Below are positions 29,022 through 37,360 of a DNA stretch of 64,000 nt, in pieces. The notes beneath the pieces are model-generated. The model was not told where the DNA came from, made no database searches, and saw only the letters and a list, made by a program, of their open reading frames with translations. Source of the stretch: OLB4 sp002050165. Lineage in GTDB: Bacteria; Bacteroidota; Ignavibacteria; Tepidaquicellales; Tepidaquicellaceae. The DNA is taken from the NCBI GenBank assembly GCA_030263475.1, contig SZPC01000004.1, forward strand, positions 1 through 64,000, read 5' to 3'. The position numbers were made by a program, and so were the translations under genes. Within the stretch, counting starts at the first letter, position 1. Every line of letters starts with the position of its first letter.

Positions 29022-30914
29022 TTACTGAAAATATTCCTTTAAGTTCGCGGCAGTTTTCTTTCCGGCCGACCTTTCAATTATATCGAAGTTCGATTTTATT
29101 ATCTGCTTTATTTTATCAACCGAACCAAATTCTATAAGAAGTTTCTTTGCAGTCGCTTCGCCAATTCCCGGAATCTCTTTAAGTTCAGTTGTTAAAGTTC
29201 TTTTCTCCCGAAGTGCTCGGTGAAATGTAACCGCAAATCGGTGGGCTTCATCTCTCAATCTTTGTAACAACTTTAATCCGCTCGACATATGCGGTATTGA
29301 TTGTGGTTCAGAATTACCGGGCAAATAAACCTCTTCAAGCCTTTTAGCTAATCCGATTACCGGGATATTACTGAGTCCGATGTCAGACATTACCTTAACC
29401 GCAGAACTAAGTTGTCCTTTCCCGCCATCAACGACTATCAGATCGGGTGGTGAACCGAAACTCTCGTCGCTTTTAATTTCAGCATCAGTTGTATAAGATC
29501 TCTCCGCAATTTTTCTGAACCGTCTGTATATCACTTCGCGCATGGAAAGAAAATCGTCGGGCATCCCGGTCTGATTCATAACATTGTATAGTTTGAATTT
29601 TCTGTAATCGGATTTCTTTGGCTTACCGTCAATGAAAACTACCATTGATGCTACCGAATCAGTCCCCTGCGTATGCGAAATGTCGTAACATTCAATTCTC
29701 TTGGGAAGTTTATCCAATCTCAAATCCCTTTTCAAAGCCTCTACCGAGTGCGGTATAAATTCTCGTTTTAATCTGGTTAGTTGTAATTCATCAAGCATTA
29801 ACCTTGCATTCTTTTTTACCATGAATACAAGTTTTGCTTTCTCTCCGATTCTGGGAATTACAAACTCAACTTTTGAATTTTTCTTTTTCGATAACCATTC
29901 AAGGAGCGTATTCTGATTTTCTAATTGTTCTTCAAGATAAATCTGGTCGGGAATATAATCGGACTTGGTGTAATAGCTTGATAAAAATTTTTCAGTAATA
30001 TTGTCGTTTGATTCTTCGAGAATATTTGTAAGCATATAATGACTTTTACCGATAACTTTGCCGTCTCTTATTTTAAGCACCATTCCACAGGCATCGTTAT
30101 CTTCCCTTTCAATTGCAAAGATATCACGGTCGTTTATTTCTTCATCAACCATTTTTTGTCTTGATGAATATACTTCGATTGCTTCAATTTTATCCCTGAG
30201 TTTAGCAGCTTTTTCAAACTCCATTCTTTCTGCATGTTCATTCATTAAATTTTTCATTTCCCTCAGGAGTTGGTTTGTTTTCCCATTGAGTAACTTCGCC
30301 ACCTGATCAATCATATTATTATAATCCTCTCTGCTCTGGAATCCCTCGCACGGACCGTCACACTTGTTAATATGATAGTCGAGACATACTTTGAATTTCC
30401 CCGCAGCTATACTTTCCTCTGTAAGGTTCAGCTTACACGATCTGATTGCAAAAATATCCCTAACAGACTTAAGCGCATAACGCATATTTTTTACGTCGGT
30501 ATATGGACCAAAATATCTTGAACCGTCATTACGTTTCTTTCTTGTTGGAAATACCCTCGGAAATGGTTCATTTGTTATAACAATGTACGGATAAGATTTG
30601 TCGTCCTTGAGATTGACATTGTATCTTGGTTTATGCTCCTGAATAAGATTAAGTTCAAGTATAAGAGCTTCAACTTCATTATCGGTGGTAATTATTTCTA
30701 CATCGGAAATTTTTTTTATCATCACACTCAGGCGAGTAGATTGCTGGCGGGACTGAAAGTAAGAACGGACACGGTCCCGAAGAGATTTGGCTTTACCGAT
30801 GTATAAAAGTTTGCCCTTTGAATCTTTAAATTGATAAACACCCGGTAATGCTGGCAGATTCCTGAGTTTCGCAGAAAGGTAATCGTTCGCCCCTTTGTCA
30901 CTATTGTTTTTCAT
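29022..30914 (-). CDS. uvrC: UvrABC excinuclease subunit C
   Basis: 630 residues, standard length. The order is complete: GIY-YIG nuclease (LPALPGVYQF, LLYIGKAKSLRDRVRSYF), UVR motif for UvrB binding (about residues 200-240), the RNase-H-like nuclease domain (IECYDISHTQGTDSVASMV) and C-terminal HhH (EIPGIGEATAKKLL). UvrC makes both incisions around bulky DNA lesions in nucleotide excision repair. It is the last gene of the alr-to-uvrC run. A hairpin with a T run covers the mce stop codon just before it, which might reduce readthrough into uvrC. Confidence 0.97.
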   Translation of the reverse strand: MKNNSDKGANDYLSAKLRNLPALPGVYQFKDSKGKLLYIGKAKSLRDRVRSYFQSRQQSTRLSVMIKKISDVEIITTDNEVEALILELNLIQEHKPRYNVNLKDDKSYPYIVITNEPFPRVFPTRKKRNDGSRYFGPYTDVKNMRYALKSVRDIFAIRSCKLNLTEESIAAGKFKVCLDYHINKCDGPCEGFQSREDYNNMIDQVAKLLNGKTNQLLREMKNLMNEHAERMEFEKAAKLRDKIEAIEVYSSRQKMVDEEINDRDIFAIEREDNDACGMVLKIRDGKVIGKSHYMLTNILEESNDNITEKFLSSYYTKSDYIPDQIYLEEQLENQNTLLEWLSKKKNSKVEFVIPRIGEKAKLVFMVKKNARLMLDELQLTRLKREFIPHSVEALKRDLRLDKLPKRIECYDISHTQGTDSVASMVVFIDGKPKKSDYRKFKLYNVMNQTGMPDDFLSMREVIYRRFRKIAERSYTTDAEIKSDESFGSPPDLIVVDGGKGQLSSAVKVMSDIGLSNIPVIGLAKRLEEVYLPGNSEPQSIPHMSSGLKLLQRLRDEAHRFAVTFHRALREKRTLTTELKEIPGIGEATAKKLLIEFGSVDKIKQIIKSNFDIIERSAGKKTAANLKEYFQ

Positions 30915-30920
30915 CTCTGT

Positions 30921-30952
30921 AAAAAAAACTAACCCTGTTTTTCCTGGGTTAA
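30921..30952 (-). terminator. Possible terminator/attenuator overlapping the mce stop codon
   Basis: A short stem (TAACCC at 30930-30935, GGGTTA at 30946-30951) is followed on the minus strand by eight T residues (30921-30928). It ends seven bases before the uvrC start. The stem is only 6 bp, so it may be a partial terminator. Confidence 0.45.
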
Positions 30953-31330
30953 TTCCATTAAAATATTCCCGGTGGATTTTGGGTGAAGAAATGCTATCAA
31001 CATATCGTCTGCGCCGGTCTTTGGTGTTTGGTTAATTAAACGGATCCCGCCGGCAGAAAGATAGTTTAGTTTCTCAAATATATCGTTGACCCGAAATGAA
31101 CAATGGTGAATACCTTCACCTTTTTTTTCAATAAACTTAGTAATAGGGGAATCAGGAGATGTACCTTCTAAAATTTCAATGTCCATATTCTCAATTCTGA
31201 TTTTTTGAACGATAACCTTTTGTTCTGCTACGTGTTCCGGCGATGAAGCTTTGGCGTTAAAAATTTTTTCAAATAACGGAACTGAATCCTTGAGAGATTT
31301 AACTGCTATACCTATATGATCGAGTTTCAT
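30929..31330 (-). CDS. mce: Methylmalonyl-CoA epimerase
   Basis: 133 residues with the family signatures LDHIGIAVKSL, GEGIHHCSFRV and LIAFLHPKSTGNILMELTQ. The metal ligands are His in the first and second blocks, Glu in the last. It interconverts (2R)- and (2S)-methylmalonyl-CoA, linking propionyl-CoA metabolism with succinyl-CoA via B12-dependent mutase. The mutase and carboxylase are not in this window. The gene sits between manC and uvrC in the same orientation; a shared transcript is likely but metabolically unrelated. Confidence 0.92.
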   Translation of the reverse strand: MKLDHIGIAVKSLKDSVPLFEKIFNAKASSPEHVAEQKVIVQKIRIENMDIEILEGTSPDSPITKFIEKKGEGIHHCSFRVNDIFEKLNYLSAGGIRLINQTPKTGADDMLIAFLHPKSTGNILMELTQEKQG

Positions 31331-31389
31331 TGTAATGTTGTTTATCCGTTCAATAAGGTTTATTTCTTTTTACATATTAATTTTATTAC

Positions 31390-32493
31390 TCAGATAAATT
31401 CATCAAGTCCTTTTCGTTTTAAATAGTCAGTAACTTCCTTCACGTTTTGAGAGTCGCCCCGTTTGCAAATCAGTAATCCATCTTCCGTGTTTACAATCAA
31501 CAGGTCTTCAACTCCAACAGTTGCCACAATTATTTTATCATTTAAGATGAGACAATTTTTTGTATTAATTGTAACCGTTCTGCCAAATTTAACGTTACCG
31601 TTCGCATCTTTATCTTTGAGATTATAAATTTCATCCCATGACCCGAGGTCGCTCCAACCGAAATTACTTCTTATTGTGAAAACATTTTGAGATTTTTCCA
31701 TTACGCCGTAGTCTATTGAAATACCCTTAATCCGAGAATATTCAAACTCCAGATACTTCTGAAAATCGTTCGATAAAATGTGTGCGTCTAGATTGACAAG
31801 TGATTGATAAAGTTCGGGAAGCAGGTTTTGAATTTCAGCAAGCATAGTATCAACCCTGAAAATAAACATACCGCTGTTCCATAAAAAATCACCACTTTCA
31901 ATAAATGCTTTTGCCAGTTCAAGGTTTGGTTTTTCAGCAAAGGTTTTAACTTTAAAAACTTTCTCTGAACTTTCACCGTTTTCATTTAATTGAACCGGTA
32001 TCATTTTATCGAGGTTGTACTGGATGTATCCATAGCCTGTTTCAGGATGGGTTGGGGAAATTCCGAGAGTAACAATACCACCGTTTCCTGTTACAAAATT
32101 CAAACCGCTTTTTATGACCCTTTGATACTCAGAAACGTTCTGTATAATGTGGTCGGATGGGATTACAAGCACGTTTGCCTTCTTGTTGAACTGCCCGATG
32201 AACAAACAGGCAAGTCCAATACAGGGAGCAGTATTCCGACCGAAAGGTTCGCATATTATATTGTCTTCCGGAATTCTTGGAAGCTGTCTGTGTACTTCAG
32301 CTTTATAGCTCTTATTAGTTACAACAAAGATTCTCTCGTCATGAAAAATATTTGTCAGGCGCTTGTATGTTGCCTGTATCATGGTTTCATGATCGTTCAC
32401 TATTTTTAAAAATTGTTTCGGATGTTTAGAGGTACCCTTTGGCCAGAATCTTTGTCCTATTCCGCCCGCCATAATTACAGCATAGTTATTCAT
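31390..32493 (-). CDS. manC: Mannose-1-phosphate guanylyltransferase
   Basis: 367 residues. The nucleotidyltransferase motif MAGGIGQRFWPKG...HPKQFL at the start, IPSDHIIQN in the middle, FAEKPNLELAKAF and the late NFGWSDLGSWDEIY block identify GDP-mannose pyrophosphorylase (RfbM/CpsB type). It lacks the C-terminal cupin isomerase domain of bifunctional enzymes. Product GDP-mannose feeds surface glycans or protein glycosylation; the partial DUF2723 glycosyltransferase-like gene at the window's right end may be one consumer. Its start overlaps the preceding unknown gene by 8 bases. Confidence 0.93.
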   Translation of the reverse strand: MNNYAVIMAGGIGQRFWPKGTSKHPKQFLKIVNDHETMIQATYKRLTNIFHDERIFVVTNKSYKAEVHRQLPRIPEDNIICEPFGRNTAPCIGLACLFIGQFNKKANVLVIPSDHIIQNVSEYQRVIKSGLNFVTGNGGIVTLGISPTHPETGYGYIQYNLDKMIPVQLNENGESSEKVFKVKTFAEKPNLELAKAFIESGDFLWNSGMFIFRVDTMLAEIQNLLPELYQSLVNLDAHILSNDFQKYLEFEYSRIKGISIDYGVMEKSQNVFTIRSNFGWSDLGSWDEIYNLKDKDANGNVKFGRTVTINTKNCLILNDKIIVATVGVEDLLIVNTEDGLLICKRGDSQNVKEVTDYLKRKGLDEFI

Positions 32494-34003
32494 TTTTTTT
32501 CTTATTTTGGGTTTCTATATAAATTTTTGCGGGATCATTTAGATACGAAATGAATGTATCCAGATCTTTTGTCGGTTTATTAAGATAGATTAGTTTGAAA
32601 TTATACACAATGTATCCGTAAATCTGTTTTGTCAGATTGTCGAACGGGTTCATTCTGTAGTTTTGAAGATATTTAATGAAATTGTAACTCCCGTCTGCCA
32701 TCTGTGCCAGTTTTGGAATTTGAGATTCTTTGGCAATCTTGATGATGTCTTTATAAATTAGCAAAGTAGCTGATAGAAATCTTAATCCTTCGTAATGCTT
32801 GAATTCTCCTTTAATATCCTCAAGTCGGTTAAATATATTTTCAAGCTCTAAAATGTAATATCGTAGTCTTTTTGCATGTTTGTCCTTTGAAGTTGATTCA
32901 GGTACTGTAGTTTCTTCAGGTTTTTCCTCCGATTGTTTGTTTTCTTTTTGCTGGTTAAGTGACTCTAGAGATTTTATCAGGTTGTTGTGCTTCATATAAT
33001 CGTCGCCATTCAATATTGATTCAATGGCGTCCAAACCTTGCATCATTAATTTAATCTTATCCTGTGAAATTTCTGTTTGATTTTCTGATTTCAAATAAAA
33101 GTATTCGCAAATTACTGAATACACCTGGGAGATTAACGTAAACGAAAGTTCACTTGCTTCTTCTGAAAGTGATTTGGAATTGGTTATAATATTGTTGATG
33201 ATTGACTTTGCATCGCTATCATTAATTGATTCGAGCAGGACTTTTTCTATGAGTGTATTAAAGTCTTTTCGTAAATTTTGATTTAAGTTGAAAATTTTGT
33301 TTTCGTACTCTATCAGTTTTTTGTTCAGGCTTAAATTTATCTCTTCTTTGGTTTGGTGTATTGTTTGAATTGGTTTATTTTCATCGTTAGATTTTTTTGT
33401 TTCAGGATTTGATTGTTTGCTTTCAGGCGTTGCTTCCTCACGGATTTTCGCAGACTCGAATCCGTACAAATCTTCAGGAATCTCTGCACGACTGGTAGAA
33501 AGTTCACGATAGTCGGATTTCATCGTTTCAGACATTTCCTCTATTGAGACGGATTCATGAAATTCTTCGTCCACAAGTTCATTTGTAATTTCTTCAACCT
33601 TGAACTTTGTTCCTGAAAAACTCTCACTATCTATGTCTGCATCGAGTTTACTTTGATCATCGGAAATAATGAAATTGGTTTCTTTGCTAATATCAATGTT
33701 GTTCAGTTCAGATAAAATAAAAGATGAATCTTCTTCCAGGTTTATCGGAAAATTGTCATAAGATATTTTATGGTCGGATATTTTTTTTAAGATGAATGCA
33801 AGATAGAGTGAAAAATTTTTTAATGAGGGAATCTGAGATAAAAGGAAAACTTCTTTCAATAAATCATCCGAATTTATCAGCCGATCAATAATGCCTTTTA
33901 TAACTACGAGGTTTTCGTTTGTGATCTCACCGTTGTTAATTTTTCGTTTAACCTGTTCTAACAGGTATTGCATATAATATTTATATTTGGTGTGCTCTTG
34001 CAT
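32486..34003 (-). CDS. Unknown acidic helical protein between alr and manC
   Basis: 505 residues with no recognised family, signal peptide or membrane span. The N-terminal ~80 residues are helical (begins MQEHTKYKYYMQYLLEQVKR). A low-complexity acidic, Ser/Glu-rich part follows (about 85-225; SKQSNPETKKSNDENK), then a long helical domain with a coiled-coil stretch (about 230-505; ENIFNRLEDIKGEF). It lies 25 bases after alr and overlaps manC by 8 bases, so it is translated with both. Its place suggests a role in envelope or growth control, but nothing in the sequence confirms this. Confidence 0.65.
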   Translation of the reverse strand: MQEHTKYKYYMQYLLEQVKRKINNGEITNENLVVIKGIIDRLINSDDLLKEVFLLSQIPSLKNFSLYLAFILKKISDHKISYDNFPINLEEDSSFILSELNNIDISKETNFIISDDQSKLDADIDSESFSGTKFKVEEITNELVDEEFHESVSIEEMSETMKSDYRELSTSRAEIPEDLYGFESAKIREEATPESKQSNPETKKSNDENKPIQTIHQTKEEINLSLNKKLIEYENKIFNLNQNLRKDFNTLIEKVLLESINDSDAKSIINNIITNSKSLSEEASELSFTLISQVYSVICEYFYLKSENQTEISQDKIKLMMQGLDAIESILNGDDYMKHNNLIKSLESLNQQKENKQSEEKPEETTVPESTSKDKHAKRLRYYILELENIFNRLEDIKGEFKHYEGLRFLSATLLIYKDIIKIAKESQIPKLAQMADGSYNFIKYLQNYRMNPFDNLTKQIYGYIVYNFKLIYLNKPTKDLDTFISYLNDPAKIYIETQNKKKNE

Positions 34004-34028
34004 TCTGAAAATATATTAATAAAAAAGA

Positions 34029-35165
34029 TTAATTAATATAAACCCGTTCAACCCTCGGAGCAATCATGCACAATATTTCATAGGGTATTGTTCCAAGCTT
34101 TTTTGAAATTTTATGTACGGGATAATTTTTACCGAAAATTTCTACAGTATCCTCAAGTCTGACTTTGCTTCCGGTAACGTCAATCATTATCCAATCCATA
34201 CAAACATTGCCGACAACCGGAAACAGTTTTTTTCTTATGAAAACCTGGCCTTTATTTGAGAGCAGTCTCGGATATCCGTCGCCGTATCCGACCGGAAGCG
34301 AAGCAATGGTGGAAGTATGTTTAACCTTGTAAGATCTGCCGTATGAAATCGTATCTCCCTGTTTAACTTTTTTTATAAATTTAACTTTTGTTTTAAATGT
34401 CATAACAGGTTGAATCCTGTCAGGTAATTGGAGATCCTCCGTTGGTGAATAACCGTAAAGTATTATTCCTGGCCTGATCATATTGAAAAATTTCAAAGAG
34501 GGGTTGTTGATAATTCCACCGGTATTTTGAATGTGTTTAAATTTTATTTCACCGGTTTGCTGTTCAACTTCGCGGACGATTTCTATAAACTTATTAATTT
34601 GTCCGGCTGTGAAATTATCGTCAGGAATTTCTGATGTTGCAAGGTGCGAATATATACCCTTAATTTTTAAATGCGAAAAATTTTTTATTTTTAAAATTGA
34701 ATCATAAGCTTCAATTATGTCTAACCCTATCCTGTTCATTCCTGTATCAATTTTAATGTGTACGTTGACTGAAGTATTAACCGAAGTGGCAACATTGTTA
34801 AGCATTTCTGCCTGGCCGAAAGAAGAAATCCCGACTTCAATTCCATTTCCGATTATCTCCTGTATTGATTCTCTCTCTTGAGGGAGAACACCAAGACATA
34901 AAATCGGAATTGATCCGTGGTTGATTTTTTTCAAATGGGTTTTAAGAAAAATACTTTCACGGTAATTTGCTGTTCCGAAATAATCAGTTCCGCTTTCAGC
35001 CAGAATTTTAGATATTTCAGAAATACCGTGGCCGTATGCGTTTGCTTTTACAATAGAACAAACGTGCTTTATACTTTTCGTGGTCTTTTTTATATTTGAC
35101 CTTATTCCTTTAAAATTTTTAATGAGTTGTGAGAGATCTATCTCGGCGTAAGTATCGGGTAGCAT
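34029..35165 (-). CDS. alr: Alanine racemase
   Basis: 378 residues from the ATG at 35165; a TTG five codons upstream (35180) is less likely. The PLP lysine is K40 in VCSIVKANAYGHG. Other blocks are HIKIDTGMNRIGL, the YGRSYK loop, LPVGYGDGYPRLLS and GNVCMDWIMIDVTG, the usual order of the barrel and C-terminal beta domain. It makes D-alanine for peptidoglycan. It is the first gene of the run leading to uvrC and is divergent from dnaA across a 400-base intergenic region. Confidence 0.95.
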   Translation of the reverse strand: MLPDTYAEIDLSQLIKNFKGIRSNIKKTTKSIKHVCSIVKANAYGHGISEISKILAESGTDYFGTANYRESIFLKTHLKKINHGSIPILCLGVLPQERESIQEIIGNGIEVGISSFGQAEMLNNVATSVNTSVNVHIKIDTGMNRIGLDIIEAYDSILKIKNFSHLKIKGIYSHLATSEIPDDNFTAGQINKFIEIVREVEQQTGEIKFKHIQNTGGIINNPSLKFFNMIRPGIILYGYSPTEDLQLPDRIQPVMTFKTKVKFIKKVKQGDTISYGRSYKVKHTSTIASLPVGYGDGYPRLLSNKGQVFIRKKLFPVVGNVCMDWIMIDVTGSKVRLEDTVEIFGKNYPVHKISKKLGTIPYEILCMIAPRVERVYIN

Positions 35166-35253
35166 AATAGAATTTTTCAAAATTATAAAACGTTGATTGT
35201 ATAAAATATTTATTAATTTTTCACCGGAAAATATAAACGTGAGAAATAGATTC

Positions 35254-35282
35254 TTGACAATGAAAATCAGTTTACTTAATAT
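35254..35282 (+). promoter_or_regulatory. Sigma70-type promoter upstream of dnaA
   Basis: TTGACA (35254-35259), a 17-base spacer and TAATAT (35277-35282): a near-consensus -35/-10 pair. The GTG start of dnaA is about 290 bases away, implying a long leader that contains the three repeated 9-mers. Confidence 0.55.
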
Positions 35283-35322
35283 TAACTGTCCTCAAATAAA
35301 CCGAAACACTTTGTTAAAATTT

Positions 35323-35551
35323 TGTTAATAATTTTTACCTGTGCGATTTTTACAATACCCGACACAGTGGTGATTTTAGAGTTATTAACAACCGTTGTTA
35401 AAAAAGATTAATTGTGTTTATAATTTACTGAGTTTATATGGTTTATCGCGGCTCTGAATTGTTTAAAAATCCACTTTAAATTTATCATTTTTGTATATAA
35501 AATTTACCGACAGTTAAAGTTATTTTTTAAATCTGTTGCTTTTGTTAATAA
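35323..35551. promoter_or_regulatory. Three TTATTAACA repeats (possible DnaA-binding sites)
   Basis: The 9-mer TTATTAACA occurs at 35382-35390 and in reverse (TGTTAATAA) at 35323-35331 and 35543-35551. It differs from the DnaA box TTATCCACA at two bases. All lie between the dnaA promoter and start codon. Role as DnaA box variant is inference. Confidence 0.4.
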
Positions 35552-35569
35552 ACCTTCAACCTCTTTAGT

Positions 35570-37063
35570 GTGATCAAAGTATCTGCTGTTTCAAAAGCTG
35601 AAGAATTAAATCAGCCCAAAGATACACAGGAAGCGAAAGTTGTTTGGGAAAAGTTTTTAAAACTTCTTGAAGATAGTTTAAAACCATCTGAAATTACAAC
35701 GTGGTTTTCTGTTATCGAACCGATTAGTTTCGATAATAATATACTGACAATCTCCGTGCCCAGTAAAGATTATTATGGAATCATAGAGAAGAGATACAAT
35801 AAACAAATCAGTGCAGTAATAGGTAGTGGTTTACTCGGGGAAAACGGAAAGTTAGTTTACAAAGTTGCTCAACTTGAACTTTTTGTAACTCCACCAGACA
35901 ATTCACTGACTACAGAAAATGAAAACGCAACTTCAAAGGAAAACATTAAACCGATTGAAATTACTCCGGAGAAAATTTATTCAGATAGCGAAATATTTTC
36001 ATCTCCAAATTTATATTCTAAAAATACATTTGATAATTTCGTTCGGTCGGAAAGTAATGAATTAGCGGTTGCGGCGGCATGGGCAATAACAAATAACCTT
36101 GGAAAGATTTATAATCCTCTTTTTATATATGGTGGTGTGGGTCTGGGTAAAACTCACCTGATACAGGCAATAGGAAATGAGATTAGAAAAAAGTATCCTG
36201 AAAAAAAGGTTTACTATACAACTGCTCCGGATTTTACAAAACAATTCACCGACAGTATCGCCAACAGCAGAATATCAGATTATTCATCAAATCTATTCGG
36301 AACAAAAAAACTTGATACGTTTTACAGAAATCTTGATGTGTTGATTATAGATGATGTTCAAAACTTAAGCGGAAAGGAAAAAACGCAGGACTTCATGTAT
36401 CAGATTTTTAACTCTCTTTTTAATGAGAAAAAACACGTGATTTTTTCAAGCGATAAACCAATTAACCAAATTAAGGGAATTGAAGATCGATTAATTTCAA
36501 GATTTCAGTGGGGTATGACTGCTGACATTCAACCGCCGAACTGGGAAATGCGGGTTGCCATTGTAAAGAAAAAGTTTAAAGATGCAGATATAGAAATTAG
36601 TGATGAAATAGCTCATTTCACCGCAACAAACATAAAGGAAAGCATCAGGACAATTGAGGGATGCGTTATTGGAATGATTGCAGAGAGCGCTTTAGTTTAT
36701 GAGGGTGAAATAACTCTTGATATAGCAGAGAAAGTTATAACAAGGGTTGTTGGAAATCCCGGCAGAGTTAGAAATATCTCGGTTGATTTGATTATTCAAA
36801 GTGTTTCCGATTTTTATCGTATTTCAGAAAGTCTAATACTTTCAAAGAAAAGAACTAAAAATGTTGTTAACGCAAGGCAAATTGCAATGTATCTATCTAA
36901 AGAAATGACTGATTTGACGCTTGAACTAATCGGATTAAATTTCGGGGGTAAGGATCATGCTACTGTACTGTACGCTTATAACAATGTTTCTAAACGTATA
37001 GCAAAGGATAAGGAGTTCATGAAAACAATTAATTCAATCAAAGAAAAAATTAAAAACAATTAA
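35570..37063 (+). CDS. dnaA: Chromosomal replication initiator DnaA
   Basis: 497 residues with a GTG start and no in-frame ATG nearby. Domain I (about 20-100) begins VWEKFLKLLEDSLKPSEITTWF; a Ser/Glu-rich linker follows to ~150. The AAA+ domain has Walker A GGVGLGKTH (K194) and Walker B VLIIDDVQNL. The DNA-binding domain IV carries VNARQIAMYLSKEMTDLTL and FGGKDHATVLYA. DnaA opens the replication origin and also acts as transcription factor. Monocistronic with its own terminator; recN follows 300 bases downstream. Confidence 0.98.
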   Translation: MIKVSAVSKAEELNQPKDTQEAKVVWEKFLKLLEDSLKPSEITTWFSVIEPISFDNNILTISVPSKDYYGIIEKRYNKQISAVIGSGLLGENGKLVYKVAQLELFVTPPDNSLTTENENATSKENIKPIEITPEKIYSDSEIFSSPNLYSKNTFDNFVRSESNELAVAAAWAITNNLGKIYNPLFIYGGVGLGKTHLIQAIGNEIRKKYPEKKVYYTTAPDFTKQFTDSIANSRISDYSSNLFGTKKLDTFYRNLDVLIIDDVQNLSGKEKTQDFMYQIFNSLFNEKKHVIFSSDKPINQIKGIEDRLISRFQWGMTADIQPPNWEMRVAIVKKKFKDADIEISDEIAHFTATNIKESIRTIEGCVIGMIAESALVYEGEITLDIAEKVITRVVGNPGRVRNISVDLIIQSVSDFYRISESLILSKKRTKNVVNARQIAMYLSKEMTDLTLELIGLNFGGKDHATVLYAYNNVSKRIAKDKEFMKTINSIKEKIKNN

Positions 37064-37089
37064 TATAATTTTACCTTTTAAATTTTAAG

Positions 37090-37114
37090 AAAGCTGACTT
37101 GATCAGCTTTTTTT
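37090..37114 (+). terminator. dnaA terminator
   Basis: An 8-bp stem (AAAGCTGA at 37090-37097, TCAGCTTT at 37103-37110) with a 5-base loop is followed by T residues. It begins 27 bases after the dnaA stop. The next ~245 bases before recN are AT-rich and show no other feature. Confidence 0.85.
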
Positions 37115-37360
37115 GTTAATAGGTTTGTTTAAAACCTGTGGAAGAGTAGTTAAAAATCTCAACTTATAAACAAAATTTTTTATTTTTAATTTACGCTTGT
37201 TATAAAGTTTCTTTTCTTAAAGAATGTAATCTTACTAATTCACATTAAATATACCTCATAACGTATTTACTTACTTAAATGTTTTATAACGTTTCGATAT
37301 TTTTAACATAATTAACATAACTAATACTATTACTAAATTTTTTATATAATGAAGTAATTA

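Larger units (their letters stand above)
35166..35569. other. alr-dnaA intergenic region: promoter and repeated 9-mers
   Basis: 404 non-coding bases between two divergent genes. They hold a good sigma70-type promoter facing dnaA and three TTATTAACA 9-mers. No canonical TTATCCACA box was seen. A replication origin or an autoregulatory dnaA promoter are both possible. Confidence 0.55.
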
